8,455 nucleotides of DNA from Limousia pullorum (GCA_018714545.1 DVNG01000049.1:1-8455); one strand, 5' to 3'; counted from the stretch's first letter, positions 1 to 7,134 are shown. Translations and numbers: made by a program. The notes: a model not told the origin generated them from the sequence alone.

Positions 1-1580
1 TCCTTTTTCTTTGACGGCTTCTTTGAAAGGTCAACCACCTCTGCATTTATGGTGCTTTCCTCGGAAATCTCAAGGGCGTCTATTTTCTGGGTCATGTAGT
101 GCTTGTTCTTTATGGACTGAACAGGCAGTTCAAACCAAAATGTGCTTCCGGCGCCCAGCTTGCTCTTAACTCCGAACCTTGCATTGTGAAGCTCCAAAAT
201 ATTTTTAACTATGGAAAGTCCCAAGCCTGTGCCGATAACCGCCGACTTGTGAGCCTTGTCAACCTTGTAATATCTGTCCCAGATGTATTCAAGCTTGTCA
301 GGGTCAATGCCCACACCGTGGTCTGTAACCTCTACACGGACAAAGTTCTTGTCGGCAATCTGAGTTACAATAACGGTCTTGTCGTCGCCCACATAGTTTA
401 TGGCGTTGTTTATAAGGTTATAGATAACCTGCTTTATCTTTACATCGTCGGCGTTGATTATAACGTCCTCTTTGTAGTTAAAAACAATATTGTAGTGGTT
501 CTGCTCAATAAGCTTTGTGTAACGGTTGAAAATCTCCTCTATACATTTTGTAAGTGAGAAGTCAGTGCGCACAAGCTGCATAGCGCCGGACTGGAGCTTT
601 GAAATGTCCAGCAGGTCGGTTACCAGCTCGTTAAGGCGTGTGGCCTCGTCTATAATAATCTGAATATTTTCAGGTGTGTTTTCGCCGGGCAAATCCCTTA
701 TTACCTCGCCGTAGCCTGTAATCATTGTAAGAGGGGTTCTCAGGTCGTGGGAAATGTTGGCGATAAGGTCCTTCCGCAGCTTTTCAACCTTGGTAAGCTC
801 TCGGGCGGCAAAGTTTAAGGTGTCGTTCAGCTCACGGATTTCCAAATATCCGTCGCTTTCAAACTTAACGTCATAGTGCTGTTTTGCAAGCTCCTTTGCG
901 GCTTTGTTGGTTTTAATAATAGGTCTTGTAATAAGATTTGACACTATTATTGAAAGCACAACGCTTAGAACAATCAGTATTGCAGAGATTATTATAAGCT
1001 GATTTCTCAGTGTGTCCACAACGCTGTTGAAAGGGGTAATGATAGAGCGGATTGTTATCATGTAACGGCCGTTTCCCGAATCCATAAACACTTCGGAATA
1101 TGTAACAGATTCAGCCGCATACTTTTCAAGGCTTCCGCTGTCCTCATTTAATGCTTTATGCCGGTATTCAAGATACGTTCCGCCGTTCTGCATTGCCATA
1201 TTTCTATATCTTATAACATCAGAACCGCTTATCTTCTCGAGGTTTTCCGGAACGTCAGAGGAGCATATACTCATGGCAAAGTTGGTGTTCAAATCATAAA
1301 GAGCAACCATCATGTCGTTCTGCTCGTAGATATATTCCACCATAGCGCTTACCTTGTCCACGTTAACGCCCTCGTCGTCCTCAGTTCCCTGCATCATGGT
1401 AATTATATTCTTTGCGCAGGATTCAACCTGTGAGATTTTTACAGACCTGTAAAAGCCTTTAAAAAACACAGTTTGAAAAAGCCACAGAAGAATAAGCATT
1501 ATTAAGGAAAACAGAAGAAAGTACATTACAACCCTGTAGCGCAGGGGCATGTTTGAAAATTTATGTTTAATTTGTTTCAA
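1..1580 (-). CDS. Sensor histidine kinase, HAMP/HisKA type, 3' end beyond window
   Basis: Membrane sensor kinase that should autophosphorylate on His and pass the phosphate to the regulator encoded just upstream. Translation from a TTG at 1580 gives 526 residues with no stop before the edge. Seen in order: basic N-terminus; transmembrane segment about 20-40; an extracytoplasmic region of about 155 residues without a recognised fold; second transmembrane segment about 194-216; HAMP-like linker about 217-268; H-box with His278 followed by DLRT (the D-x-x-T pattern associated with phosphatase activity); N-box with Asn388 and Asn392; G1 box D420-H-G-V-G; F-box region about 433-440; G2 box GTGLG at 450-454. 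The kinase core ends near 486 (FWFELP), but the frame stays open for at least 40 more residues, ending lysine-rich. The TTG start is preferred to the ATG at 1550 because a GAGGGGTGG-like ribosome binding site (1590-1598) precedes it and nothing similar precedes the ATG. It overlaps the regulator gene by 14 bases, implying translational coupling. Ligand unknown. Confidence 0.95.
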   Translation of the reverse strand, partial: MKQIKHKFSNMPLRYRVVMYFLLFSLIMLILLWLFQTVFFKGFYRSVKISQVESCAKNIITMMQGTEDDEGVNVDKVSAMVEYIYEQNDMMVALYDLNTNFAMSICSSDVPENLEKISGSDVIRYRNMAMQNGGTYLEYRHKALNEDSGSLEKYAAESVTYSEVFMDSGNGRYMITIRSIITPFNSVVDTLRNQLIIISAILIVLSVVLSIIVSNLITRPIIKTNKAAKELAKQHYDVKFESDGYLEIRELNDTLNFAARELTKVEKLRKDLIANISHDLRTPLTMITGYGEVIRDLPGENTPENIQIIIDEATRLNELVTDLLDISKLQSGAMQLVRTDFSLTKCIEEIFNRYTKLIEQNHYNIVFNYKEDVIINADDVKIKQVIYNLINNAINYVGDDKTVIVTQIADKNFVRVEVTDHGVGIDPDKLEYIWDRYYKVDKAHKSAVIGTGLGLSIVKNILELHNARFGVKSKLGAGSTFWFELPVQSIKNKHYMTQKIDALEISEESTINAEVVDLSKKPSKKK

Positions 1581-2244
1581 ATCTATATCCCACCCCTCGA
1601 AGTGTTACAATACAGCTTGCGTAAGGGCCAAGGCTCTTTCTAAGGAGTTTAATGTGTGTGTCAAGGGTTCTGTCGTCGCCGAAGAAATCATATCCCCATA
1701 CTTCACTGATAAGCTTTTCTCTGGTAAGGGCAAGTCCCTTGTTTTTAACCATATAGAAAAACAGCTCGTACTCTTTCGGGGTCATTTCGGCACGTTTTCC
1801 GTCAACGGTTACAATTCTGCCGCTGAAATCAACGTGCAGTGTCTTGTATTCAAAAACATCTCTCTTTTCGCCGTTTTCACCGCCGCCTGTGCGCTTTAAA
1901 ACTGCGTTTACACGGAGCATAAGCTCTCTGGGTGAGAAAGGCTTTACAACATAGTCGTCAATGCCAAGCTCGAAGCCGTGGATTTTATCGTATTCCTCGC
2001 CCCTTGCGGAAAGCATAATAATCGGGGTTGATTTTTTCTTTCTTATTTCACGGCAGGCGGAAAAACCGTCCAGCTCAGGCATCATAACGTCCATTATAAT
2101 CAGGTCAAAATCCTGCTGATTGCATATAGAAATAGCCTGTATTCCGTCTACAGCCTCTTCAACTGTGTGACCCTCAAAAACTGCATATTTCTTTATAAGT
2201 TCTCTTATTCTGAATTCATCATCTACTACCAATATTTTACTCAT
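1567..2244 (-). CDS. Response regulator, OmpR/PhoB family
   Basis: DNA-binding response regulator of 225 residues, the usual length for the family. The receiver domain (about 1-118) has the acidic pair in VVDDE (Asp8, Asp9), phosphoacceptor Asp52 in IIMDVMMPELDG, Ser79 in the switch position, and Lys101 in the VVKPFSPRE motif. The C-terminal winged-helix domain (about 130-224) contains the recognition region DRTLDTHIKLLRKSLG and the closing RGVGYRFE hairpin typical of OmpR/PhoB proteins. The ATG start is supported by an AGGAGGG site at 2251-2257, six bases away. It is first in an operon with the sensor kinase, whose start lies inside its last codons. Sequence alone does not name the stimulus. 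A PhoP/PhoR role is possible given the Pho-box-like array before the phosphate transporter in this window, but the two loci are about 5 kb apart and this is speculative. Confidence 0.96.
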   Translation of the reverse strand: MSKILVVDDEFRIRELIKKYAVFEGHTVEEAVDGIQAISICNQQDFDLIIMDVMMPELDGFSACREIRKKKSTPIIMLSARGEEYDKIHGFELGIDDYVVKPFSPRELMLRVNAVLKRTGGGENGEKRDVFEYKTLHVDFSGRIVTVDGKRAEMTPKEYELFFYMVKNKGLALTREKLISEVWGYDFFGDDRTLDTHIKLLRKSLGPYASCIVTLRGVGYRFETN

Positions 2245-2324
2245 AAATATCCCTCCTGTGATAAGCTTATCTTAATTTACCAATGTGAAAAATATATGTC
2301 TGTTTTGTATTGTTACTTAAAAAT

Positions 2325-2353
2325 ATGATAACATAATTTTTTTCATATTGAAA
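2325..2353 (-). promoter_or_regulatory. Probable promoter of the two-component operon (extended -10)
   Basis: Read on the minus strand, TGT-TATCAT lies at 2333-2325: a TGn extension plus a -10 hexamer matching TATAAT at 5 of 6 bases. Seventeen bases upstream is TTTCAA (2353-2348), a poor -35 (3 of 6), as is common for extended -10 promoters. The predicted start near 2318 would give a leader of about 74 bases. The -35 is the exact complement of the -35 used by the divergent fumarase promoter. Confidence 0.5.
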
Positions 2354-2368
2354 TACATTTCACAATAT
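2345..2368. repeat. Palindromic candidate operator over the divergent -35 boxes
   Basis: TGAAAT (2349-2354) and ATTTCA (2357-2362) form a perfect inverted repeat around a 2-base centre. A second, slightly offset pair, ATATTG (2345-2350) and CAATAT (2363-2368), flanks it. The palindrome covers the -35 hexamer of both divergent promoters and part of the fumarase spacer, so a dimeric regulator bound here could affect both operons. The right half resembles half of a Rex redox-sensor site (TTCACAA), but the arm spacing does not fit that consensus. AT-rich DNA produces short palindromes by chance, so this is only a candidate. Confidence 0.4.
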
Positions 2369-2376
2369 TTTATAAT
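2348..2376 (+). promoter_or_regulatory. Promoter of the fumarase operon
   Basis: TTGAAA (2348-2353) and TATAAT (2371-2376) are separated by exactly 17 bases, a near-consensus housekeeping sigma factor promoter. Transcription would begin near 2383, leaving a leader of about 33 bases before the ATG at 2416, with an AGGTGAG ribosome binding site at 2406-2412. No other pair this good was seen in the 171-base intergenic region. Confidence 0.75.
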
Positions 2377-2415
2377 ATATTAAGATTTAAAATTTCTAAG
2401 CAATCAGGTGAGAAT

Positions 2416-3267
2416 ATGGAAATTAGAAAAATCAAGGCGGATACTGTCACAAAAACAGTTAAGCAGCTTTTCATGGACTGTAACTATTTTATCGACGACA
2501 GCATAACAAAGGCTTTGAAGGATTTCAGAGAAAAGGAAAAATCCCCCGTTGGCAAAAATGTTTTGAGCCAGCTTTTGGAGAACAACGAAATAGCCGCAAA
2601 GGAGCAAATTCCAATCTGTCAGGACACAGGAATGGCTGTGCTTTTTGTTGAATACGGGGACAAGGTGGTAATCGAGGACGGAAGCTTTAAGGAAGCCGTG
2701 GAACAGGGCGTCCGTGAGGCTTACGACGAGGGCTATCTGAGAAAAAGCGTGGTTACAGACCCGGTATTCGACAGAATAAACACAAAGGACAACACACCTG
2801 CGGTTATCCACACAGAGATTGTTCCCGGAGATAAAATCAAATTTTTGGTGGGCGGAAAGGGCTTCGGAAGCGAAAACATGTCCGCAATCAAAATGCTTAC
2901 ACCATCATACGGGGCAGAGGGAGTAAAGGATTTTATCCTTGAAACAGTTAAAAAAGCAGGACCCAACCCATGTCCTCCTATAGTTGTGGGCGTTGGCATA
3001 GGCGGAACCTTTGAAAAAGCCGCCCAGCTTGCAAAAAAAGCCACTTTCAGACCAATCGACACAAAGAACCCGGACCCACGCTATGCCCAAATGGAAGATG
3101 AGCTTCTTGAAAAAATCAACCGCATGGGCTTTGGTCCAGCAGGTCTTGGAGGAAACACCACCGCTTTGGGAGTAAACATAGAAACCTACCCAACACACAT
3201 TGCCGGTATGCCTGTTGCAGTTAACATCTGCTGTCACGCCGCCCGACATAAAGAAGCGGAAATTTAA
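2416..3267 (+). CDS. fumA: Class I fumarate hydratase, alpha subunit
   Basis: Larger subunit (283 residues) of a two-subunit, oxygen-sensitive [4Fe-4S] hydro-lyase that interconverts fumarate and L-malate in the cytoplasm. The family also includes L-tartrate dehydratase (TtdAB). It corresponds to the N-terminal part of single-chain class I fumarases. Visible signatures are Cys68 in PICQDTG, the GGKGFGSENMSAIKML block (146-161), Cys186 in NPCPP followed by the glycine-rich GVGIGGT, and the C-terminal GGNTTALG block leading to Cys272/Cys273 in CCHAARH. These give the three cysteine positions expected to ligate the cluster. The start is set by an AGGTGAG site at 2406-2412, rather close to the ATG. 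The beta subunit follows after 12 bases. Fumarase is favoured over tartrate dehydratase because this arrangement is common in Clostridia, but substrate cannot be decided from sequence. No aspartase, malic enzyme or fumarate reductase gene is in view to place it in a pathway. Confidence 0.93.
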   Translation: MEIRKIKADTVTKTVKQLFMDCNYFIDDSITKALKDFREKEKSPVGKNVLSQLLENNEIAAKEQIPICQDTGMAVLFVEYGDKVVIEDGSFKEAVEQGVREAYDEGYLRKSVVTDPVFDRINTKDNTPAVIHTEIVPGDKIKFLVGGKGFGSENMSAIKMLTPSYGAEGVKDFILETVKKAGPNPCPPIVVGVGIGGTFEKAAQLAKKATFRPIDTKNPDPRYAQMEDELLEKINRMGFGPAGLGGNTTALGVNIETYPTHIAGMPVAVNICCHAARHKEAEI

Positions 3268-3279
3268 GGAGGGTCTGAG

Positions 3280-3834
3280 ATGACAAAAAAAATTACACTT
3301 CCAATTACGGAAGATGACATAGAAAACCTTAACGCCGGCGACAGCGTGCTTTTAAGCGGTTCAATAATAACAGGCCGTGACGCCGCTCACAAAAGACTTT
3401 TCGAGCTTTTGGAAGAGGGGAAAGAGCTTCCGGTGGATATAAAGGGAGAGATTATCTACTATGTAGGCCCTGCTCCTGCAAAACCACCTTATGCGGTAGG
3501 CCCTGCCGGTCCAACCTCCAGCTACAGAATGGACAAGTACACACCTGCCCTTTTGGACAGAGGAATGAAAGGCATGATAGGCAAGGGGGCAAGAAACAAA
3601 GAGGTAATCGACGCCATAGTGAGAAATCACTGCGTTTATTTTGCCGCCATAGGAGGCGCCGCTGCCCTTATTGCCAAGAGCATAAAAAGCGAGGAGCTTC
3701 TCTGCTATGAGGATTTGGGAACGGAAGCCATAAGACGCTATGTTATAGAGGATTTCCCATGCATAGTTGTAATAGATTCAAAAGGCAACAACCTCTACGA
3801 ATCCGAACCACCAAAATACCGTATTACTGAATAA
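3280..3834 (+). CDS. fumB: Class I fumarate hydratase, beta subunit
   Basis: Smaller subunit (184 residues) of the same hydro-lyase, matching the C-terminal domain of single-chain class I fumarases and TtdB. Landmarks are the GRDAAHKR motif (32-39), YVGPAPA (61-67), the GPAGPTSSYRMD loop (74-85), a GKG turn (101-103), and EDLGTEAI (144-151), regions known in the family to build the substrate site opposite the cluster domain. Complete and of normal length. Its AAGGAGGG ribosome binding site (3266-3273) overlaps the alpha stop codon, so the two chains should be made together. The operon ends in a terminator 15 bases downstream. The symbol follows the two-subunit naming and does not imply orthology to the single-chain E. 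coli FumB isozyme. Confidence 0.92.
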   Translation: MTKKITLPITEDDIENLNAGDSVLLSGSIITGRDAAHKRLFELLEEGKELPVDIKGEIIYYVGPAPAKPPYAVGPAGPTSSYRMDKYTPALLDRGMKGMIGKGARNKEVIDAIVRNHCVYFAAIGGAAALIAKSIKSEELLCYEDLGTEAIRRYVIEDFPCIVVIDSKGNNLYESEPPKYRITE

Positions 3835-3849
3835 TAAATATTTCAACTT

Positions 3850-3884
3850 AAAATGCCGTATTCATTACGGCATTTTATTTTTTA
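3850..3884 (+). terminator. Rho-independent terminator of the fumarase operon
   Basis: A perfect 11-base-pair stem, AAAATGCCGTA (3850-3860) with TACGGCATTTT (3866-3876), closes a 5-base TTCAT loop and is followed by a T-rich run through about 3884. It begins 15 bases after the beta-subunit stop codon. Confidence 0.9.
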
Positions 3885-3896
3885 TAAAATAGTTCT

Positions 3897-3933
3897 ATAA
3901 AAGAAAAACCCCACCGCTGTTACGGTGAGGTTT
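3897..3933 (-). terminator. Rho-independent terminator of the SEDS/PBP operon
   Basis: On the minus strand AAACCTCACCG (3933-3923), a 6-base loop, and CGGTGGGGTTT (3916-3906) pair over 11 positions with one G-U wobble. A T-rich tract (TTTTTCTTTTA) follows. It sits 12 bases past the stop codon of the penicillin-binding protein gene. With the neighbouring plus-strand terminator it insulates two convergent operons. Confidence 0.87.
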
Positions 3934-3945
3934 ATAAAAATCAAA

Positions 3946-5340
3946 TTACTGAGCGTCTGCGTCAAGGGAAAGGATTGCCGCTTCAAGTGTTGCGTCGATT
4001 ATCGGGCTTGTGGTACCGAGTCCCCAGCCGCCGTGTTCAACAACAACCGCAAAAGCCAGCGGATACTCCTCGCTGTCGATATATCCCACAATCCATGCGT
4101 TTGGTTCGCCCTCGCCAACCTCCGCAGTACCTGACTTTGCACAGGCGGGAAGTCCAGCAAAGGTGCTGTCGCCGTAGTGGGTTTCTACAGTATATCGCAT
4201 CATAGAGCCAAGCTCTTCTGCAACTTCCTCGGGCATCATTCTGTCGCCCAGTTCGCCTCCGCCGGAGGAAAGTCCCAGCTGGTCGAATATTGAGGAGGAC
4301 TCCTCAACAAGATAAGGAATTACAGGCTGTCCGCCGTTTGCAATAGCTCCGCAGATAATAGCCATCTGCATTGGGTTTGCAAGGTCTGTATACTGTCCGA
4401 TACCTGACCATGCAAGCTGGTTGTCGTCGGCTTCTGTTACGTCATAGTGTGAAACCGCTGTAGGAACGTCGCTTATTAAGAAATTGGAGTTAAATCCCAT
4501 TTTCTCGGCAACCTCCTGCATATGCTCTGCACCGACCTGAAGTGTGATTTCTGCAAATGCCACGTTACAGGACTGGGAAAGAGCCTCTTCAAAGGATATG
4601 TCACCATGAACGGAGTGACAGTTTACATCGTTTCCCAAAATTTCCACGCTTCCTGAGCAGTGGAAGGTCTGTTCCTTGATATCGTCTATATATTCCAAAG
4701 CGGCAGCCGTTGTAACAAGCTTAAATACAGAACCCGGAGTATACTGAGATGAGATTGCGTAGTCAAGATATACGCCGTCGTATTCTTCCTCGTTTTCCTC
4801 GGTAATCTCAGGAGGGTCAGCCGGGTCATAGGTTTTATTGCTTACGGAGCAGAGAAGCTCGCCGGTTTTGTAGTTGTAAACAACCACTGCGCCCTCCTGA
4901 TCGCCCATAGCTTCCTGAGCCGCTCTGTTTATGTCTGCGTCAATGGTAAGGTTTATATCGTTTCCCTGTTTCAAGGACTCAGGCATTCCAAGACCCCAGA
5001 TATAGTTAAAGCCTGTAAGCTGGGTTCTGTAAAGGCTCTGAATAGCCGTTGAAATGTTAAGGCTGTTGTCGCCCACCACATGAAGCAAAGAACATCTTGT
5101 CAAATAGTCGTCGTGATATTTTCTCTCGCCGTCCTCGGTATAGGCAAGGACGGTTCCGTTTCTGTCGTAAATTTTACCGGCCATAGCAAGTCCGCCGCTT
5201 CCTGCGGTATGGCCGTTATATGGCTGCTGTACCCATGCTTCGTTGTTGAGAACAAGTCTTGCACAGAAAGTTGCAAGTCCTGCAAAAAACGCAAGGGCAA
5301 ATATATACACCAAAATACTTCTTGTCCAAGTTCTTTTCAT
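3946..5340 (-). CDS. Class B penicillin-binding protein (peptidoglycan transpeptidase)
   Basis: Single-pass membrane D,D-transpeptidase (464 residues) expected to cross-link peptidoglycan outside the membrane as partner of the SEDS protein encoded upstream. Seen: a basic N-terminus and one transmembrane anchor at about 8-30; the IYDRNGTVLA motif (57-66) marking the start of the class B N-terminal region; catalytic Ser204-x-x-Lys207 in TPGSVFKL; the second motif Ser257-Cys-Asn259; and the third motif Lys402-Ser403-Gly404 followed by TAEVG. An acidic stretch (EITEENEEEYD, 178-188) precedes the active serine. It is short for class B enzymes, with only about 100 residues between anchor and transpeptidase domain and no C-terminal PASTA repeats, so it resembles the PbpA group of actinobacteria more than SpoVD or PBP2x. 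An AAAGGAGGT site (5354-5346) overlaps the stop codon of the upstream gene. Whether it serves elongation, division or sporulation cannot be told. Confidence 0.94.
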   Translation of the reverse strand: MKRTWTRSILVYIFALAFFAGLATFCARLVLNNEAWVQQPYNGHTAGSGGLAMAGKIYDRNGTVLAYTEDGERKYHDDYLTRCSLLHVVGDNSLNISTAIQSLYRTQLTGFNYIWGLGMPESLKQGNDINLTIDADINRAAQEAMGDQEGAVVVYNYKTGELLCSVSNKTYDPADPPEITEENEEEYDGVYLDYAISSQYTPGSVFKLVTTAAALEYIDDIKEQTFHCSGSVEILGNDVNCHSVHGDISFEEALSQSCNVAFAEITLQVGAEHMQEVAEKMGFNSNFLISDVPTAVSHYDVTEADDNQLAWSGIGQYTDLANPMQMAIICGAIANGGQPVIPYLVEESSSIFDQLGLSSGGGELGDRMMPEEVAEELGSMMRYTVETHYGDSTFAGLPACAKSGTAEVGEGEPNAWIVGYIDSEEYPLAFAVVVEHGGWGLGTTSPIIDATLEAAILSLDADAQ

Positions 5341-5352
5341 GGAATACCTCCT

Positions 5353-7026
5353 TTATTTGCGGCGCATGGCGTAAGTTCGTTCGTCCGCCGCTTTTATAAA
5401 CGCCAAAAGACCCCAACAAGAAATCATACTTGAACCTCCCAAGCTTATAAACGGCAATGTAACGCCGGTAAGAGGAAGAATATCTGTAGCTCCGAAAATA
5501 TTCAAAGCCATCTGGAAAAGCAGAAGTCCTGCCGCACAGCATGCGGATATAGAATAGAATGTACTTCTGCTTCTGGTGGTTATTGCTCTTGAATAGAGAA
5601 CAAGACCGCCTATTGCAATGGCGCAGATAACCGCCACAATTATTCCCATTTCCTCTGCCACAAGTCCGAACACAAGGTCGTTTTCAGAAGCAAATACATA
5701 TTTCAAACATCCATTGCCCACGCCAACACCGAAAAGTCCGCCGGAGGCAGTATATGTAAGAACTCTTGCCTGCTGATATGCGTTTGTCTGGGCATATTCC
5801 CAAACATGACCCCATGAAACAAATCTGTCCGCAATATAAGGCTTAAACTTGAGTACCATCGCTCCGGCAAAAACAGCCGCAGTAACTGCAAGGATAATTG
5901 TTTTAAAGTCGCCGGAACGCATGAAGGCTATGAAAAGGAAGGTAACGAAGAATATAAGTCCCGTACCAAAGTCGCCCATAATAGCCAGCGCACCTACGCA
6001 CACCGCAGAAAATATGATGTACTCCAAAAGGTTTTTACTGGTCTGCAGCTGGTCAAGTGTTGCAGCGCCCACAAATATAAATGCAATTTTTACAAATTCA
6101 GAAGGCTGAATGGTAAATGAGCCGATTGAAATCCAGTTTGCTGCGCCGTGCTGGATTTTACCGAACACAAGGTTTATTGCCAAAAATGCAACCGCGCCTA
6201 TCATAATGATAGTTCTGTACTTTTTAACTCTGTCCGGATTCTCTATAAACTTTATAAGGAACATGAACAGCACCATACCCATTGCCGCAGTTATCATCTG
6301 CGTGTATGCCTGCCGTTCAACCTGCCGGACGAGGAGCATTATACCAAGACCCGTAAGGAAAAATCCCAGAGCCTCCAGCTCAAAGTTAACCCTTTTAAGG
6401 ATTACCGTTGAAACAAAGAAAAATGTCCAGCCGAGAGCTGTAAGAAATCCCCACACAACAAGTGGTTTGAAATCCTGTATTTCATTAGAAAAGCAAGCCG
6501 CCAAAGCCATAAGCAGATGGAATACCGTTATAAGTATCATAAGCTTATACTGTTTTATTGACGGTTTTGTCTTAGCTTTTGAAAAATACCATGAAGGTTT
6601 TATCTCTTCGGAATATTCGCTTCCTCTTCTCACTGCAAGAGTAGTGCTTCCCACCGATATTTCATCGTCAATCATAACCTTTACTCTGCCACGTGTCTTT
6701 TTACCGTTTACATAGGTTCCGGCTTTTGACTTGGTATCGGTAATAAACCAGCCGTCCTCTCTTCTAAGCAGAACGCTGTGATCTCGGGAAACGGTTTCGT
6801 TTTGAATACATATATCGCTTCTTTTGCTTCTGCCGATGGAGTTTTCCCAGAATACCACCGGATATTTTTGTCCTGTAAATACATCCTCCAAGGTGAGCAG
6901 AGGTTTTTCCGCTCTTCTATGGTGACGCATAGACTTGTAACACTGGTAAACTATAACCATAGCATAGATGGGCAAAAGAATTCTCAGCGCTACCACCGAA
7001 GCGTCCATAACTATTTGCAGATCCAA
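5353..7026 (-). CDS. FHA domain-SEDS fusion (FtsW/RodA/SpoVE family)
   Basis: Polytopic membrane protein, about 557 residues, of the SEDS family, which polymerises lipid II into glycan strands. Numbering from the TTG at 7026: one hydrophobic anchor at about 15-30; a cytoplasmic FHA domain at about 55-135 with the canonical phosphothreonine-binding residues Gly65-Arg66, Ser80-Arg81-x-His83 and the Asn107-Gly108 loop; then about ten membrane segments (roughly 160-545). SEDS landmarks are NWISIG and QPSE (307-310), GDFGTG with the likely catalytic Asp352 (a Gly replaces the usual Pro before it), SGGLFGVGVGNG, LVAEEMG (about 455-461), and LPLTGVTLPFISLGGSS near the C-terminus. A TTG 21 bases further upstream (7047) gives a longer frame, but GGTGAT at 7035-7030 is well spaced for the 7026 TTG and nothing similar precedes 7047. 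Stop is 12 bases from the PBP gene. The FHA domain suggests control by a Ser/Thr kinase (inference). Confidence 0.93.
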   Translation of the reverse strand: MDLQIVMDASVVALRILLPIYAMVIVYQCYKSMRHHRRAEKPLLTLEDVFTGQKYPVVFWENSIGRSKRSDICIQNETVSRDHSVLLRREDGWFITDTKSKAGTYVNGKKTRGRVKVMIDDEISVGSTTLAVRRGSEYSEEIKPSWYFSKAKTKPSIKQYKLMILITVFHLLMALAACFSNEIQDFKPLVVWGFLTALGWTFFFVSTVILKRVNFELEALGFFLTGLGIMLLVRQVERQAYTQMITAAMGMVLFMFLIKFIENPDRVKKYRTIIMIGAVAFLAINLVFGKIQHGAANWISIGSFTIQPSEFVKIAFIFVGAATLDQLQTSKNLLEYIIFSAVCVGALAIMGDFGTGLIFFVTFLFIAFMRSGDFKTIILAVTAAVFAGAMVLKFKPYIADRFVSWGHVWEYAQTNAYQQARVLTYTASGGLFGVGVGNGCLKYVFASENDLVFGLVAEEMGIIVAVICAIAIGGLVLYSRAITTRSRSTFYSISACCAAGLLLFQMALNIFGATDILPLTGVTLPFISLGGSSMISCWGLLAFIKAADERTYAMRRK

Positions 7027-7041
7027 AAAATCACCCTTTCC
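7027..7041 (-). promoter_or_regulatory. Ribosome binding site deciding the SEDS start
   Basis: GGAAAGGGTGAT precedes TTG at 7026. The GGTGAT part matches the 16S anti-Shine-Dalgarno tail and stands at normal distance once aligned with it. It lies inside the frame opened by the TTG at 7047, which has only an A-rich leader, so the shorter protein is favoured. Confidence 0.6.
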
Positions 7042-7134
7042 TGCCAAAGCTTTTTTAATTTAAAAATCTCTTCTTTTAAATGCACTATTTACATACGGAA
7101 ATAAACTTATTTTTCAGTCACTTCTGCACCTTAT

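Noticed and set aside
99..557. 152-codon open frame on the plus strand
   Set aside because: Lies wholly opposite the kinase domain of the sensor gene, which shows all expected motifs. The predicted protein resembles nothing recognisable.
2346..2365. Rex redox-sensor site before the fumarase genes
   Set aside because: The right half TTCACAA fits, but the inverted arms are two bases further apart than in the Rex consensus and the left arm has several mismatches. Kept only as an unnamed palindrome.
6110..6715. 201-codon open frame on the plus strand
   Set aside because: It is antisense to the SEDS gene, has no ribosome binding site or family resemblance, and is a by-product of that gene's codon use.
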